A stretch of 64,000 nucleotides of DNA, from NCBI RefSeq assembly GCF_027063845.1, contig NZ_JAMOQU010000101.1, forward strand, positions 1 to 64,000, read 5' to 3'. The position numbers and the translations under genes are program-made. This DNA comes from Thermococcus sp. (GTDB taxonomy: Archaea; Methanobacteriota_B; Thermococci; Thermococcales; Thermococcaceae). Shown here in pieces: positions 30,110-39,847 of this stretch. Numbering within the stretch: position 1 is the stretch's first letter; each line of letters begins with the position of its first letter. A model generated the notes under the pieces. That model did not search any database. It saw only the letters and a program-made list of their open reading frames with translations, and had not been told where the DNA came from.

Positions 30110-30784
30110 TTACTTGTTCATCATCAGCCTTATCCTCTCGGCGGCGTCCTTTGCCTTGTCCGAGATGTTGCTTACCGTTCTCGCTATGTTCAGGATGCAG
30201 AAGCCCGTGCCCCAGTCGAGCCTGTCCGAGTTCTCGAAGACTAGCCTCATCAGCTTCGTGTCCAGGTCGTCAATAACCTTCTCTACGTCCTCTATGGCGT
30301 GAATCAGCTCATACTCCCTCGCTATCTCCTTCTCGGAAAAACCGCTCTCTATAACCCTGTCCATCTGCACTATCGCCTCATAGACGAGCTTGGCAGCCTT
30401 TATGCTCTCCCTCCCCATCTGTAGAATCACGTCCTTTATCTCCGCTGGAACGTCCACGGACTTCTTGACGAGGAGCCACTTGGCGGTGTCCTCGGCCGAA
30501 TCGGCAACCTTGTCCTGCATGTGGAGGTATATGAGAACGTCCTCGCGAGAGACCGCCATCATGAGCTTCGAGCTGAGCGAGTCACGGATTTCCTCCTTTA
30601 TCCTGTCGGCGACGTCCTCAAGCCTGTCAACCTCGATGGCAAGCCTCTCCATCTCCTCCGTGTTTCCATCATGCCAGGCCTGGAGGGCCTTCTCAAGGGT
30701 TTCAACCGTCTGGATGACCACTTCCGCGTGCTTTATCAGGGGCTTGAAGGGGCTCTTCGCGAAGAGCTTTGTCCAAACCTGCAT
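30110..30784 (-). CDS. DUF47 family (PhoU-like) protein, paired with PiT permease
   Basis: AIEVDRLEDVADRIKEEIRDSLSSKLMMAVSREDVLIYLHMQDKVADSAEDTAKWL. Confidence 0.87.
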   Translation of the reverse strand: MQVWTKLFAKSPFKPLIKHAEVVIQTVETLEKALQAWHDGNTEEMERLAIEVDRLEDVADRIKEEIRDSLSSKLMMAVSREDVLIYLHMQDKVADSAEDTAKWLLVKKSVDVPAEIKDVILQMGRESIKAAKLVYEAIVQMDRVIESGFSEKEIAREYELIHAIEDVEKVIDDLDTKLMRLVFENSDRLDWGTGFCILNIARTVSNISDKAKDAAERIRLMMNK

Positions 30785-30788
30785 GGTA

Positions 30789-32009
30789 TCACCCCACGAG
30801 CATTAAGACCTTGAATATGACGGCGCTGATTAGGCCTGCGACCGGAACGGTAACGAACCATGAGATTACTATGTCCTTCAGGATTGAAGTGTTTATCGCC
30901 TTGATTCCCCTCGCCAGGCCGATGCCAACGACGGCACCAACTACTGTGTGCGTCGTCGAAATCGGCATTCCGAGCCAGCTCGCGAAGAGGACGACAGTTG
31001 CCGCCGAAAAGTCTATCGTGAAGCCGCGCGTGTTCGTCAGCTCGGTTATCTTCTTCCCAACTGTCTCCATGACGCGGTAGCCGTAGGTGGCGACGCCGAC
31101 CGCTATGCCGAGACCTCCGAGGGCCAAAATCCACCTCGGCACGGGAACCTTCATGCCCGCCATTCCCATGCTCGCGACGGCATAGACTACAGCGACGGGA
31201 CCAATGGCGTTCGCGACGTCGTTGGCACCGTGCGCTAAAGCCACGTAGCCAGATGTGACGACCTGAACGCGCCGGAATATGCTCTCAACACCGATGTAGG
31301 GGTCGTTTATGGGGAACCTGAGCCGTATCAGAGCGTAGGTAATTAGGAAAACGAAGAAACCGGCAGGAATTCCATAGAAGAGAACGCCCGCCTTCAGGTC
31401 TTTGCCGTGGAGAACCTTGATGTAGAACATAGTCCCTATGACCACGAAGGCGAGCCCAATCCAGAACGGCGACCACACACGGGCGCTTTTGACGGGGTTT
31501 CTGCTCATAAAAATGCTCCGCGTGAGGGCCTTAAAGACGATGTAGGCCATTATCGCGCCGACGATTGGGGAGAGAATCCAGCTGAGGACCACCTGGGCCA
31601 TCTTGCCCCAGTTAACGATACTCATCCCGGCGTAAACGATGCCGTAGCCAGCTATTCCGCCGATTATTGAGTGAGTAGTTGAAACAGGCAGTCCAAACTT
31701 GGTCGCTATTATCAGCCAAATCGTCGCGGCTAAAAGGGCCGCTATCGAGCCGTAAATGAGGACGTTGGGGTCGGTGATTCCGCTCGGGTCAAGGATTCCC
31801 TTCCTTATCGTCTCGGTAACGCTCTTTCCAAAGAAGTAAGCACCCGTGAACTCAAGCACTCCGGCTATGACCACCGCCTGCTTTGGCGTTATCGCCTTCG
31901 CTCCCACTGCCGTGCTCATCGAATTGGCGGCGTCGTTGGCACCTATCGCCCAAGCCATGGCAAAACCCAGGAGGATTGTGATTAGCAACCAGGGGTCCAT
32001 CAACACCAC
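30789..32009 (-). CDS. pit: Inorganic phosphate transporter, PiT family
   Basis: GANDAANSMSTAVGAKAITPKQAVVIAGVLEFTGA and GANDVANAIGPVAVVYAV repeats. Confidence 0.92.
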   Translation of the reverse strand: MVLMDPWLLITILLGFAMAWAIGANDAANSMSTAVGAKAITPKQAVVIAGVLEFTGAYFFGKSVTETIRKGILDPSGITDPNVLIYGSIAALLAATIWLIIATKFGLPVSTTHSIIGGIAGYGIVYAGMSIVNWGKMAQVVLSWILSPIVGAIMAYIVFKALTRSIFMSRNPVKSARVWSPFWIGLAFVVIGTMFYIKVLHGKDLKAGVLFYGIPAGFFVFLITYALIRLRFPINDPYIGVESIFRRVQVVTSGYVALAHGANDVANAIGPVAVVYAVASMGMAGMKVPVPRWILALGGLGIAVGVATYGYRVMETVGKKITELTNTRGFTIDFSAATVVLFASWLGMPISTTHTVVGAVVGIGLARGIKAINTSILKDIVISWFVTVPVAGLISAVIFKVLMLVG

Positions 32010-32107
32010 CTGGCGGAACTAAATAGCACAAAATAAATACCTTGTCGCAATAAAATATAGCCCGCTAAAGGTCTCTATATAGACACAAATAGAATAAAGA
32101 GAAAAGC

Positions 32108-33751
32108 TCAGGTGGAGACTTTAACCACCTTAACGTCAATTTCCTTGCTGGGCCGCATGGTGAGGACAACGTAGTGGTAGAAGCCACCCTCATCGGGCTT
32201 CGCGTAGAGGGGCGCGCCCCCTCCGCCGGTTATGATAAAGGGAACTCCCTCGTAAGTCCCGTTCCAGTATATGTGGATGTGGCTGAAGATTCCGAAGGCG
32301 TTGTACTCCTTCATGAGCCTTAGGAGTTCCTTCGCGCTCTCCTCGCTCATCGCGTGGTCGTCTCCGCCGGGCCTCGGGTCGTAGGGCGGTGCGTGCATAA
32401 CGACGACCGGCCTCTCACCGCGCTCCTTGGCTATTTCAAACTGCTTCTTGAGCCAGGCGACCTGCTCGTCGGTCAGGCTGTAGCCGTTGCTTATGTCGTT
32501 GGCGAAGATGTAGCGATAGTTTCCAAGGCTGAAGGCGTAATCAGTCGGGCCGAAGTAGTAGTGGAATATGCTAACTCCCTCGCCCTGGTACTCGTGGTTT
32601 CCGACCGCTATGAAGATGGGCTTGTTCCAGTGCCAGACCTTCATGAGCTCAGCCCACTGGTAGATTGTGCCGGAGTAAACGAGGTCGCCACCGTCTATGA
32701 CAAAGGCCCCGCTCTCGTTGTTGACGTCAGCCATTATCTTGAGGAAGACCTTGGGTGGCTTGTCACCGCTCGCCGGCCTGTGGTCGCCGAAAGCGAGGAC
32801 GCGGTATTCGCTGACGTTCTTTGCCACTATCGACAAGCTCGGCTCACTCGTGGTGACTTCTATCGTGGTGTTGTCAAGGACTTTGGCCCCCTCGGGGAGA
32901 ACCATGAGTTCCGGGTTGACATTCTCGATGACGTATGTCAGCTGGACGTTCTTCGGGTTCTCAACCTTCACGGTGACGTTGAAGCCGAGGGCTCTTATGT
33001 AGACCGTCGTGCCGTTGACGAGCCTTATGAAGCCGCCGCTGACGGTGACGTTCTCGCCTTTCACGACCCTCCAGTAGTAGTTGAAGGGCTCATCGTAGAG
33101 GAGCTGGTAGAGCTCGTAGTGCTCATCGCTATCTGGGATTCCGTTGAAGTTAACGTCGCCGAACTCCTTGAGGAGAATTCCCTCAAAGGAACCTGAGCGA
33201 ACGACAGCGTTGGGGTCAACGGAAAGCTTTCCGTCCTTGAGTCCCTTAAGGAAGTAGAGCGAAGCACCGACGCCGGCCCTGCTCGTTCCAGTAACGACCA
33301 TGAGGGGGCCCTTATCGGAGTTGAGAACTGCTATTGCGCCGAGCCAGGGGCCCGGAAGGTGTGTCCCCTGCTTGTAGGCTATGTAGCCGAAGGGCTCAAG
33401 TCTCTGAACCTGGACGGGTTTTCCGAAGAGTATCCTAGACTTAACCTCGTCCCCGGGCGAGAGAACGACTATCCCGCTTCCCTTGAACTGGGAGAAGGGC
33501 TCGACCTTTGCGTTCGGGAAGTAGTGCTTAACCAGACCCTCGTAGCCGTCGCTGACGTAGAACGTCTCGTTGAAGAGCTCCCACCAGCTTCCGATGACCC
33601 TCCCGGTGGGATACTTGGCGAAGTTAATCCCGCTCGACTGGGGAGTTTGAGTCGTTGAGCCGTTGTCAGGGTTTGAGCCTATGCAACCACTAACTAGAAC
33701 AACGAGAACCAAGGCAAGTGCAATCAAACGCCTCATGCAACCACCCGTCAA
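32108..33751 (-). CDS. Secreted lipoprotein-like calcineurin-type metallophosphoesterase
   Basis: LVVLVSGCIGS lipobox; AFGDHRP, IDGGDLVYSG, VGNHEYQGEG, VVMHAPPYDPRPGG, FSHIHIYWNG metallophosphoesterase motifs. Confidence 0.88.
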   Translation of the reverse strand: MTGGCMRRLIALALVLVVLVSGCIGSNPDNGSTTQTPQSSGINFAKYPTGRVIGSWWELFNETFYVSDGYEGLVKHYFPNAKVEPFSQFKGSGIVVLSPGDEVKSRILFGKPVQVQRLEPFGYIAYKQGTHLPGPWLGAIAVLNSDKGPLMVVTGTSRAGVGASLYFLKGLKDGKLSVDPNAVVRSGSFEGILLKEFGDVNFNGIPDSDEHYELYQLLYDEPFNYYWRVVKGENVTVSGGFIRLVNGTTVYIRALGFNVTVKVENPKNVQLTYVIENVNPELMVLPEGAKVLDNTTIEVTTSEPSLSIVAKNVSEYRVLAFGDHRPASGDKPPKVFLKIMADVNNESGAFVIDGGDLVYSGTIYQWAELMKVWHWNKPIFIAVGNHEYQGEGVSIFHYYFGPTDYAFSLGNYRYIFANDISNGYSLTDEQVAWLKKQFEIAKERGERPVVVMHAPPYDPRPGGDDHAMSEESAKELLRLMKEYNAFGIFSHIHIYWNGTYEGVPFIITGGGGAPLYAKPDEGGFYHYVVLTMRPSKEIDVKVVKVST

Positions 33752-33819
33752 AACTCTGTGTTAGCCTTAAAAGCGTGAAGGTTTAAATACAAAACCGCCC
33801 GAAGGCAATTGGTGGTATT

Positions 33820-34176
33820 ATGTTCGTCGGACACTACAAGGAGGTCCCCGAGAAGGACACCGGTTTTGAGGGTGTGACGATAAGGTGGCTCGTTTCTCCG
33901 AAGCTCGGAGCGAAGAACTTCGCGATGCGCTATTTCGTTCTCAAGAAGGGCGCCGAAATTCCGATACACCAGCACGACTGGGAGCACGAGATTTTCATAA
34001 TGAAGGGCGAGGGGATAATAACCAACGGAAAGGAAGAGTACCACGTCAAGGCCGGGAACTTCCTCTACGTCCCGCCCAACGAGCCCCACGGCTACAAAGC
34101 CCTAACTGACACCTTCGAGTTCCTCTGCCTCATTCCGGCCAAGAAAGAGGCCATCCCCGAGGAGGAGTGGGCTTAA
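33820..34176 (+). CDS. Cupin domain protein
   Basis: IPIHQHDWEHEIFIMKGEGIITNG...VPPNEPHGYKAL. Confidence 0.9.
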   Translation: MFVGHYKEVPEKDTGFEGVTIRWLVSPKLGAKNFAMRYFVLKKGAEIPIHQHDWEHEIFIMKGEGIITNGKEEYHVKAGNFLYVPPNEPHGYKALTDTFEFLCLIPAKKEAIPEEEWA

Positions 34177-34736
34177 CGGCGGTAGTACCTCTTCAGCTTT
34201 TTCCTTTTGACTGCGAGCAGTGAAGGTTTGGCCCACTTGGGCCTCGGAGGCTCTTCTTCGAGGAGTATGAGGGCAATCTCGTAGGCTAGGCTACCGACGA
34301 TGAACAGGAAGATAAGGAGGACTATTAGAGGAGTGTAGTACCAGACCATGCCAACCTTCGGAATCACGAGAACAACCTTGCCTATCACCTGCTCAGGATA
34401 AACGCGCCAGGGGTCGGTGTACCTTCGGTTGTCACCCTTTGTCACGAAGTAGATTCGGCCAGAATCGTCACGTTTGACTGCCACTATCCTGTGGGTTATC
34501 CTGTAAGTGGCGTTTCCGAGGTGAATCTCGTAGAGTATCACGTCGCCGACGTGAAGCTCGGAGGGAGGAACCGGCCTGGTGACGACTAGGTCTCCGGGGT
34601 TTATGTGGGGCTTCATTGAGTCGGTCAGTATAACGACGTACTGGAAGCCGAAGACGAAGTGGAGGACTAACACGACCGCGACAAAAATTGCAAGCGCGTA
34701 TGAAAGCAGGGAATACCAGTCCACGCGCTTCTTCAT
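34173..34736 (-). CDS. Signal peptidase I
   Basis: VILTDSMKPHINPGDLVVTRP; GDVILYEIH; RITHRIVAV; VTKGDNRRYTDPWRV; two TM segments. Confidence 0.88.
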   Translation of the reverse strand: MKKRVDWYSLLSYALAIFVAVVLVLHFVFGFQYVVILTDSMKPHINPGDLVVTRPVPPSELHVGDVILYEIHLGNATYRITHRIVAVKRDDSGRIYFVTKGDNRRYTDPWRVYPEQVIGKVVLVIPKVGMVWYYTPLIVLLIFLFIVGSLAYEIALILLEEEPPRPKWAKPSLLAVKRKKLKRYYRR

Positions 34737-34804
34737 TTTACCACCCTAATTTGAGCACCAAATATTCGCAGGCTGGAAAAAAGAAGGGGGTTGGGGCAGG
34801 TAAA

Positions 34805-35236
34805 TCAGCTGGTTATCTCCTGGCCCTGATAGGTGACCTTAACCGAGCTAAGTTCCTCAACTGAGACACTAATGCCTGTAATTTCAACGTAGAGATTTCC
34901 ACTGGTATCCTGCTGTATCTGATCATTTCCAGACCAAAGAACGGTGGTACCATCTGAACCAATGAGCTGAACATAAACAGTGTCGCCTACCTGGACATTG
35001 ACATTCGGATCATTGTCAACAATATACACTTTAACGCCAGTAACAGTAGAACCATCGTTGCTGAGATAGAAGTTAACAGCGGCGGTTATGTCATACTGGC
35101 TCGGATATGACTCTTGACCCTGGCCAAGGGGCTGGAGCTTGACGCTAATCTGCGGGACAGCCAAAGCCGCACCGACGACGGTAAGCACAAGGGCAAAAAC
35201 AAGCGGGAGCAACCTCTTCCTGGCGTTCCTCCTCAT
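34805..35236 (-). CDS. Secreted protein, unknown function, possible dedicated substrate of the adjacent signal peptidase
   Basis: N-terminal signal (RRNARKRLLPLVFALVLTVVGAALAVPQISVKLQP) and a beta-rich mature region; adjacent, co-directional with signal peptidase. Confidence 0.65.
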   Translation of the reverse strand: MRRNARKRLLPLVFALVLTVVGAALAVPQISVKLQPLGQGQESYPSQYDITAAVNFYLSNDGSTVTGVKVYIVDNDPNVNVQVGDTVYVQLIGSDGTTVLWSGNDQIQQDTSGNLYVEITGISVSVEELSSVKVTYQGQEITS

Positions 35237-35388
35237 TCAAGCCACCTCCGTTTGAGCTTCTCTTCTCACTTGGAGGCTGTGGTATAAATAGTTTTCTAAA
35301 ATGAACCCTAATGGTTCGATTTCTGCATTAGATTGAACACAATTAAAACCAGCAGTTTTTGAAAAATCTCCAACAAGAAAACCCCAAT

Positions 35389-36669
35389 CTAATCCTCCAC
35401 AGGAACGCCCCTTAGGTAAGTGGAGCCGGCCCAAGTGACCTTGACCTCAATGAACTCCCCGGCACTGCCCGAGTCGAGGATTACCTCCTTGTAGTTGAAG
35501 GTTCTTCCTTCGACTCCACCTTTCTTGCCCGGCCCGTGGACGAGAACCTCCACGGTTCTTCCGATGTAGGCCCTGTTCATCTCGTAGGCTATCTGGAGCC
35601 TCAGGCGGTGCAAAAGCCTCGAGCGCTCCTTGACGAGCCAGCCCGGCAACTGCTTCCACCTTGCCGCTATCGTTCCCGGCCTTGCCGAGTAGCGGGAGAC
35701 GTTAATCTTGTCGGGCCTAACTCTTTTCACAAGCTCGACCGTGTTCATGAATGCCTCATCAGTCTCCCCCGGGAAGCCAACGATGATGTCGGTGTTGAGG
35801 TTCAAGTCCGGAATCTCCTTCCTGAAGGCACGAACTATCTCCTCGAACTCCTCAGCGGTGTAGGTTCTCCCCATCCTCCTGAGAACCTCGTTGTCACCGC
35901 TCTGGACGGGCAGGTGAAGAAAGCGGTAAACCTTCTCGTCCCGATAGGCGTCAATCAGCTCGTCGAGGAACTTGAGGACGTGGTTGGGATTCATCATGCC
36001 GACCCTAACTCTAAACTCCCCCTCTATGGAGGTTATCTCGTCAAGGAGCTTGGCTAAGTTCGTCCCAATGTCGAAGCCGTAGCAACCGGTGTCCTCGCTC
36101 GACAGGATAATTTCCCTGTAGCCCCTCGCTATGGCTTCCTTCACCCATTTTACGACGAGTTCGGGTTTGTAGCTCTTCAAAACGCCCCTCGCGAAGCGCG
36201 TCGCGCAGTAAGTGCAGGCGTTCAGACAGCCTTCGCTTATCGGGACGACAAAGGAAACGCCGGGCTTCCACAACCGGGGAAGTTCGAGCTTGTCAGGGTT
36301 CCTCTCGCGCCAGCCTTCCACACTGACGAGCTTTCCACCGCGCTCCGCCGTTTCAATCGCCTCGGCGATTCTGTCTATGCTCTTAACGCCTAAAATCCCC
36401 GAGACGCGCGGGTCTATTGCACCGGGGTTAACGTGGACGAGACATCCAGTAACAATTACTTTCTTTCCAGAATCGAGGAGCTCCCTAATCCTCTTCGCCA
36501 TCTTGAGCTCGGTCGGGTCTTTAACCGCACAGGTGTTGACGACGACGTAATCAGCCTGCTCCGGAGTCTCGACTAACTCGTGGCCCGCTTTCAGAAGAAG
36601 GGCCTCCATTATTTCGCCGTCTGCCTTGTTCCTTGAGCAACCGTAGCTCTCGACGTGAACTTTAACCAT
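35389..36669 (-). CDS. tRNA (N6-threonylcarbamoyladenosine(37)-C2)-methylthiotransferase (MtaB/CDKAL1-like)
   Basis: VHVESYGCSRNKADGEIM; SEGCLNACTYCATRFARG radical-SAM motif; C-terminal TRAM-like domain. Confidence 0.9.
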   Translation of the reverse strand: MVKVHVESYGCSRNKADGEIMEALLLKAGHELVETPEQADYVVVNTCAVKDPTELKMAKRIRELLDSGKKVIVTGCLVHVNPGAIDPRVSGILGVKSIDRIAEAIETAERGGKLVSVEGWRERNPDKLELPRLWKPGVSFVVPISEGCLNACTYCATRFARGVLKSYKPELVVKWVKEAIARGYREIILSSEDTGCYGFDIGTNLAKLLDEITSIEGEFRVRVGMMNPNHVLKFLDELIDAYRDEKVYRFLHLPVQSGDNEVLRRMGRTYTAEEFEEIVRAFRKEIPDLNLNTDIIVGFPGETDEAFMNTVELVKRVRPDKINVSRYSARPGTIAARWKQLPGWLVKERSRLLHRLRLQIAYEMNRAYIGRTVEVLVHGPGKKGGVEGRTFNYKEVILDSGSAGEFIEVKVTWAGSTYLRGVPVED

Positions 36670-36744
36670 CGGTGGGCGCTCCAGGGAGGGCCTTAAAAAA
36701 TATATGGTTCAGAACTGGGAATAAGATTAGGAAAGGGAAAAGAA

Positions 36745-36975
36745 TCACTCGATGACCGAGGCGAAGGCGAACTTCCTCTTGACGGAGTTAATCACAATCT
36801 CAACCTCGTCTCCGACCTGGGTGTTCGGGACGAATATCACGAAGCCCTGAATCTTGGCGATTCCATCGCCGCCCTTACCAAGGCTCTCAATCTTGACGGT
36901 GTAGCGCTCTCCAACCTTAACAGGGGCCTCGTTTCCGTAGTCCCTTCCATATCCACCAAACCTGTCTCCGTACAT
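36745..36975 (-). CDS. TRAM domain RNA-binding protein
   Basis: [59 protein letters not shown]. Confidence 0.9.
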   Translation of the reverse strand: MYGDRFGGYGRDYGNEAPVKVGERYTVKIESLGKGGDGIAKIQGFVIFVPNTQVGDEVEIVINSVKRKFAFASVIE

Positions 36976-37129
36976 ACACAACACAACCTACACATTTCTG
37001 GAACCTTCCCGAAAGACTCCGAGAAGAGTCCCGTTGGGAAGTAGGTTCGAGGGTATATAAAGGTTTGCATCGTTCATTCGCTTAACAAAAAATCTCAAAG
37101 AATAACCTTACCAGTCCATTCCAACACCA

Positions 37130-38202
37130 TTAGTTCATCACGGCCAGTATCTTAACGTGCCCCTCCCTGTTCTTCGCAAGCTCCTCAAAGCCCCTCTCGA
37201 TTATCTCCTCAAGCCCAACTCTTGAGGTTATCATGGGCCCAACGTCAACCCTCCCGGATGCAATGAGGGAAATTCCCCTGCAGAAGTCATCCGCGCTGTG
37301 GGAAACCGAGCCCACTATACTCTTCTCCCCAACGACGAGGCCTTTTGCGTTGAAGGACGTCAGGCACTTGAAAACCCCCAGGATAACGGCCCTCCCGCCT
37401 TTCCTTATGCTCTCGACGGCCGTCTTGAAAGTTTCGTTGAGCCCAACGCACTCGAAGCTGACGTCGGCTCCGAGTTCAGTTTCGCCCACTATCTCATCAA
37501 CGACTTCCTCCGTGCTCCTGCCGCTCGGGTCGATTGCAATATCAGCACCAAGCTCGAGGGCCTTTTCCGTCTCACCTTTGAGGGCTCCACGACGATTACC
37601 TTTCCCGCCCCGGAGGCCCTCGCAACGAGGAGCACGCTGAGGCCTATCGGACCCGCTCCTATTATCACCACGCTGTCCCCCGGTAACAGGCCGGCCTTTT
37701 TGACCGCCCTCAGCCCGACTGAGAGAGGCTCGACCAACGCGGCCTCCTCGAACGAAACGCTTTCGGGGATTTTGTAGGCCTGATATGGTCTGACCAGGGC
37801 GTACTCGGCAAAACCCCCGTCCTCGCTGAGGCCCGTAACTCCAAAGTTCACGCAGAGGTTCTCCATTCCCCTCCTGCAGAAGTAGCACTCACCGCAGTGG
37901 ATTACCGGAAAGATAGCAACTCTGTCCCCGACTTCAAAGCCCTTAACGCCTTCACCAATCTCAACGACTTCCCCAGCGAACTCGTGCCCTATCGTTACTG
38001 GAGCGGTTCTGCCGGTGAGAGGGTGGGGCCCCTCTGTGGGTATGAAAATCGGTCCGTTGAGGTACTCGTTCAGGTCGGTTCCGCATATTCCACAGGCCTT
38101 CACTTTGATTTTGATGAAACCCGGCTTAAGCTGGGGCTCGGGGATGTCCTCAAGCCTCAGGTCCCTCCTTCCGTGCCATCTGACCGCGAGCATTTCATGC
38201 AC
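37130..38202 (-). pseudogene. Zinc-dependent alcohol/threonine-type dehydrogenase, interrupted by a frameshift near 37565-37572
   Basis: N-terminal half in ORF 37489-38202 (CGICGTDLNEYLNGP..GHEFAGEVVEIGEG..GAGPIGLSVLLVARASGAGKVIVVEPSKVRR) and C-terminal half in another frame of ORF 37130-37888 (EKALELGADIAIDPSGRSTEEVVDEIVGETELGADVSFECVG). Confidence 0.85.
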
Positions 38203-38247
38203 CTCAGGTGCGTGACAAGGGATGCATTGACTTAATTCCTTTTCTCC

Positions 38248-38264
38248 AACGCTTCGTTGGACAC
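38248..38264 (-). promoter_or_regulatory. Near-consensus SurR-type site (8/9), AACgcttcGTTggaCAC
   Basis: Reverse complement of GTTn3AACn5GTT with one mismatch, followed by promoter-like GTTCAAAAAACGCTTTTTAA (38284-38303). Confidence 0.55.
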
Positions 38265-38351
38265 CTTTGGTTCAGTAAAAGCGGTTCAAAAAACGCTTTT
38301 TAACCCCGATAATGGAAATTTCAGTGTACAGAAAACGAATCCAACAAAAAT

Positions 38352-38780
38352 ATGGGCATAAAAGCACTGAAAAGTTCAATATGGGCCAGAGAGGGGATAA
38401 ACGTGCTGAAGGTTGAGAAGTGCATAGGATGTGGGCTCTGTGCCGAAGCATGCCCCTTCAATGCAATAACAATCGTAAACGACAGCACTCGCAGGATAAC
38501 CTTTGAGCCCGAGAGGTGCGGTAGCTGTGGGTTTGAGTGCAACGAAGCGTGCCCCCTGGGGGCCATAAGGGGCATTCCAGATGGGGTGACGCTCACCTTT
38601 GAGTTCGCCCGCTGTCGGGCCTGCGGCAGGAAACTTCCGTACACCGTCAAAGAGGCCGGATACATGGCCTCAAAGCTCAGGGAAGCCGGTGAGGATGATA
38701 CGCTCGTCTACCTTTGCGATGATTGCAAGAGGAAGCGGATATTTGACGTGGCCCGAAGTTATGAAGCCTACGTGAGGTGA
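38352..38780 (+). CDS. 4Fe-4S ferredoxin-type protein
   Basis: CIGCGLCAEACPFNAI and CGSCGFECNEACPLGAI cluster motifs; GTG at 38403 has a better RBS (GAGGGG) and may be the true start. Confidence 0.82.
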   Translation: MGIKALKSSIWAREGINVLKVEKCIGCGLCAEACPFNAITIVNDSTRRITFEPERCGSCGFECNEACPLGAIRGIPDGVTLTFEFARCRACGRKLPYTVKEAGYMASKLREAGEDDTLVYLCDDCKRKRIFDVARSYEAYVR

Positions 38781-39847
38781 TGAAGATGAAAGGTATGAAC
38801 TTCGCCTTCCTGTGCCGGGAGAAACCCGAGCCTACTGGAAAGAATGTCGCAATAATCGGTGCCGGACCGGCCGGCCTCGCCGCGGCTGGCTACCTCGTCT
38901 GCCAGGGGCACGAGGTTCACGTCTACGACAAGCTCCCAGAGCCAGGGGGGCTGATGCTCTTCGGCATTCCAGAGTTCAGGATTCCGATTTACAGGGTAAG
39001 GGACGGCTGTGAGAGGCTGGAAAACGCCTTCGGGGTAAAGTTCTTCCCGAGGACAAAGGTGTGCTTCGGCAATCCACACGAGAACGGCGACGACTTCGTG
39101 GAGAGGAGGATAGAGTTCGAGGACATTGTGAAGAACTACGACGCGGTTCTGATAGCGACGGGAACGTGGAACGCCTACGTGCCAACCATACCGGGTTCCG
39201 ACCTCGAGGGGGTCTTCCCAGCCCTCGAATACCTGTTCAAAATCAAGAGCGCCAAGCTCGGGCACATGGACTGGGACAAGGTGCCCCCCGTGGAGGGAAA
39301 GAGAGTCATCGTCATAGGGGCGGGACACACGGCCGTTGACGCTGCCCTGGAGAGCGTCAACCTTGGGGCCGAGAAGGTCTACCTCAGCTACCGCAGGACC
39401 ATTCGCGAGGCCCCAGCTGGAGCCTACGAGATAAACCTCCTCCAGCAGAGAGGCGTGAAGTGGCTCGAGAGGACGATGCCCGTGAGGATAATCGGCGAGA
39501 ACGGGAAGGTCAGGGCCATAGAGCTCGTCAAGACGAAGCTGAGCGAGCCCGACGAGACGGGAAGGAGAAGGCCAATACCCATCGAGGGCTCGAACTTCCA
39601 GATTGAGGTTGACTACGTGGTCTGTGCAGTTGGCCAGATGCCAACTCCTCCCTTTGCCAAGGACACGGGGATAGCCCTCGATAGGAAGGGGAGGATAGTC
39701 GTTGACAGCAGGCACATGACGAGCAGGGAAGGCGTCTTCGCGGCCGGCGATGTTGTGCTCGGGCCCTCGAAGGTTGGAAGGGCCGTGAAGGACGGCCTGT
39801 ACGCGGCCGAGAGCCTCCACTACTGGCTTATGGAGGTGAGAGAATGA
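38780..39847 (+). CDS. FAD-dependent pyridine nucleotide-disulfide oxidoreductase, glutamate synthase small-subunit (GltD)-like
   Basis: NVAIIGAGPAGLAAAGYLVCQGHEVHVYDKLPEPGGLMLFGIPEFR; RVIVIGAGHTAVDAALE; FAAGDVVLGPSKVGRAVKDGLYAAESL. Confidence 0.87.
   Translation: MKMKGMNFAFLCREKPEPTGKNVAIIGAGPAGLAAAGYLVCQGHEVHVYDKLPEPGGLMLFGIPEFRIPIYRVRDGCERLENAFGVKFFPRTKVCFGNPHENGDDFVERRIEFEDIVKNYDAVLIATGTWNAYVPTIPGSDLEGVFPALEYLFKIKSAKLGHMDWDKVPPVEGKRVIVIGAGHTAVDAALESVNLGAEKVYLSYRRTIREAPAGAYEINLLQQRGVKWLERTMPVRIIGENGKVRAIELVKTKLSEPDETGRRRPIPIEGSNFQIEVDYVVCAVGQMPTPPFAKDTGIALDRKGRIVVDSRHMTSREGVFAAGDVVLGPSKVGRAVKDGLYAAESLHYWLMEVRE

Noticed and set aside
36707-36715. Short palindrome GTTCaGAAC upstream of the methylthiotransferase gene
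   Set aside because: Only 4-bp arms; too short to separate from chance without comparative data.
38768-39820. 350-aa reverse-strand ORF opposite the GltD-like gene
   Set aside because: Antisense shadow ORF; the sense frame has unmistakable FAD/NAD-binding motifs.
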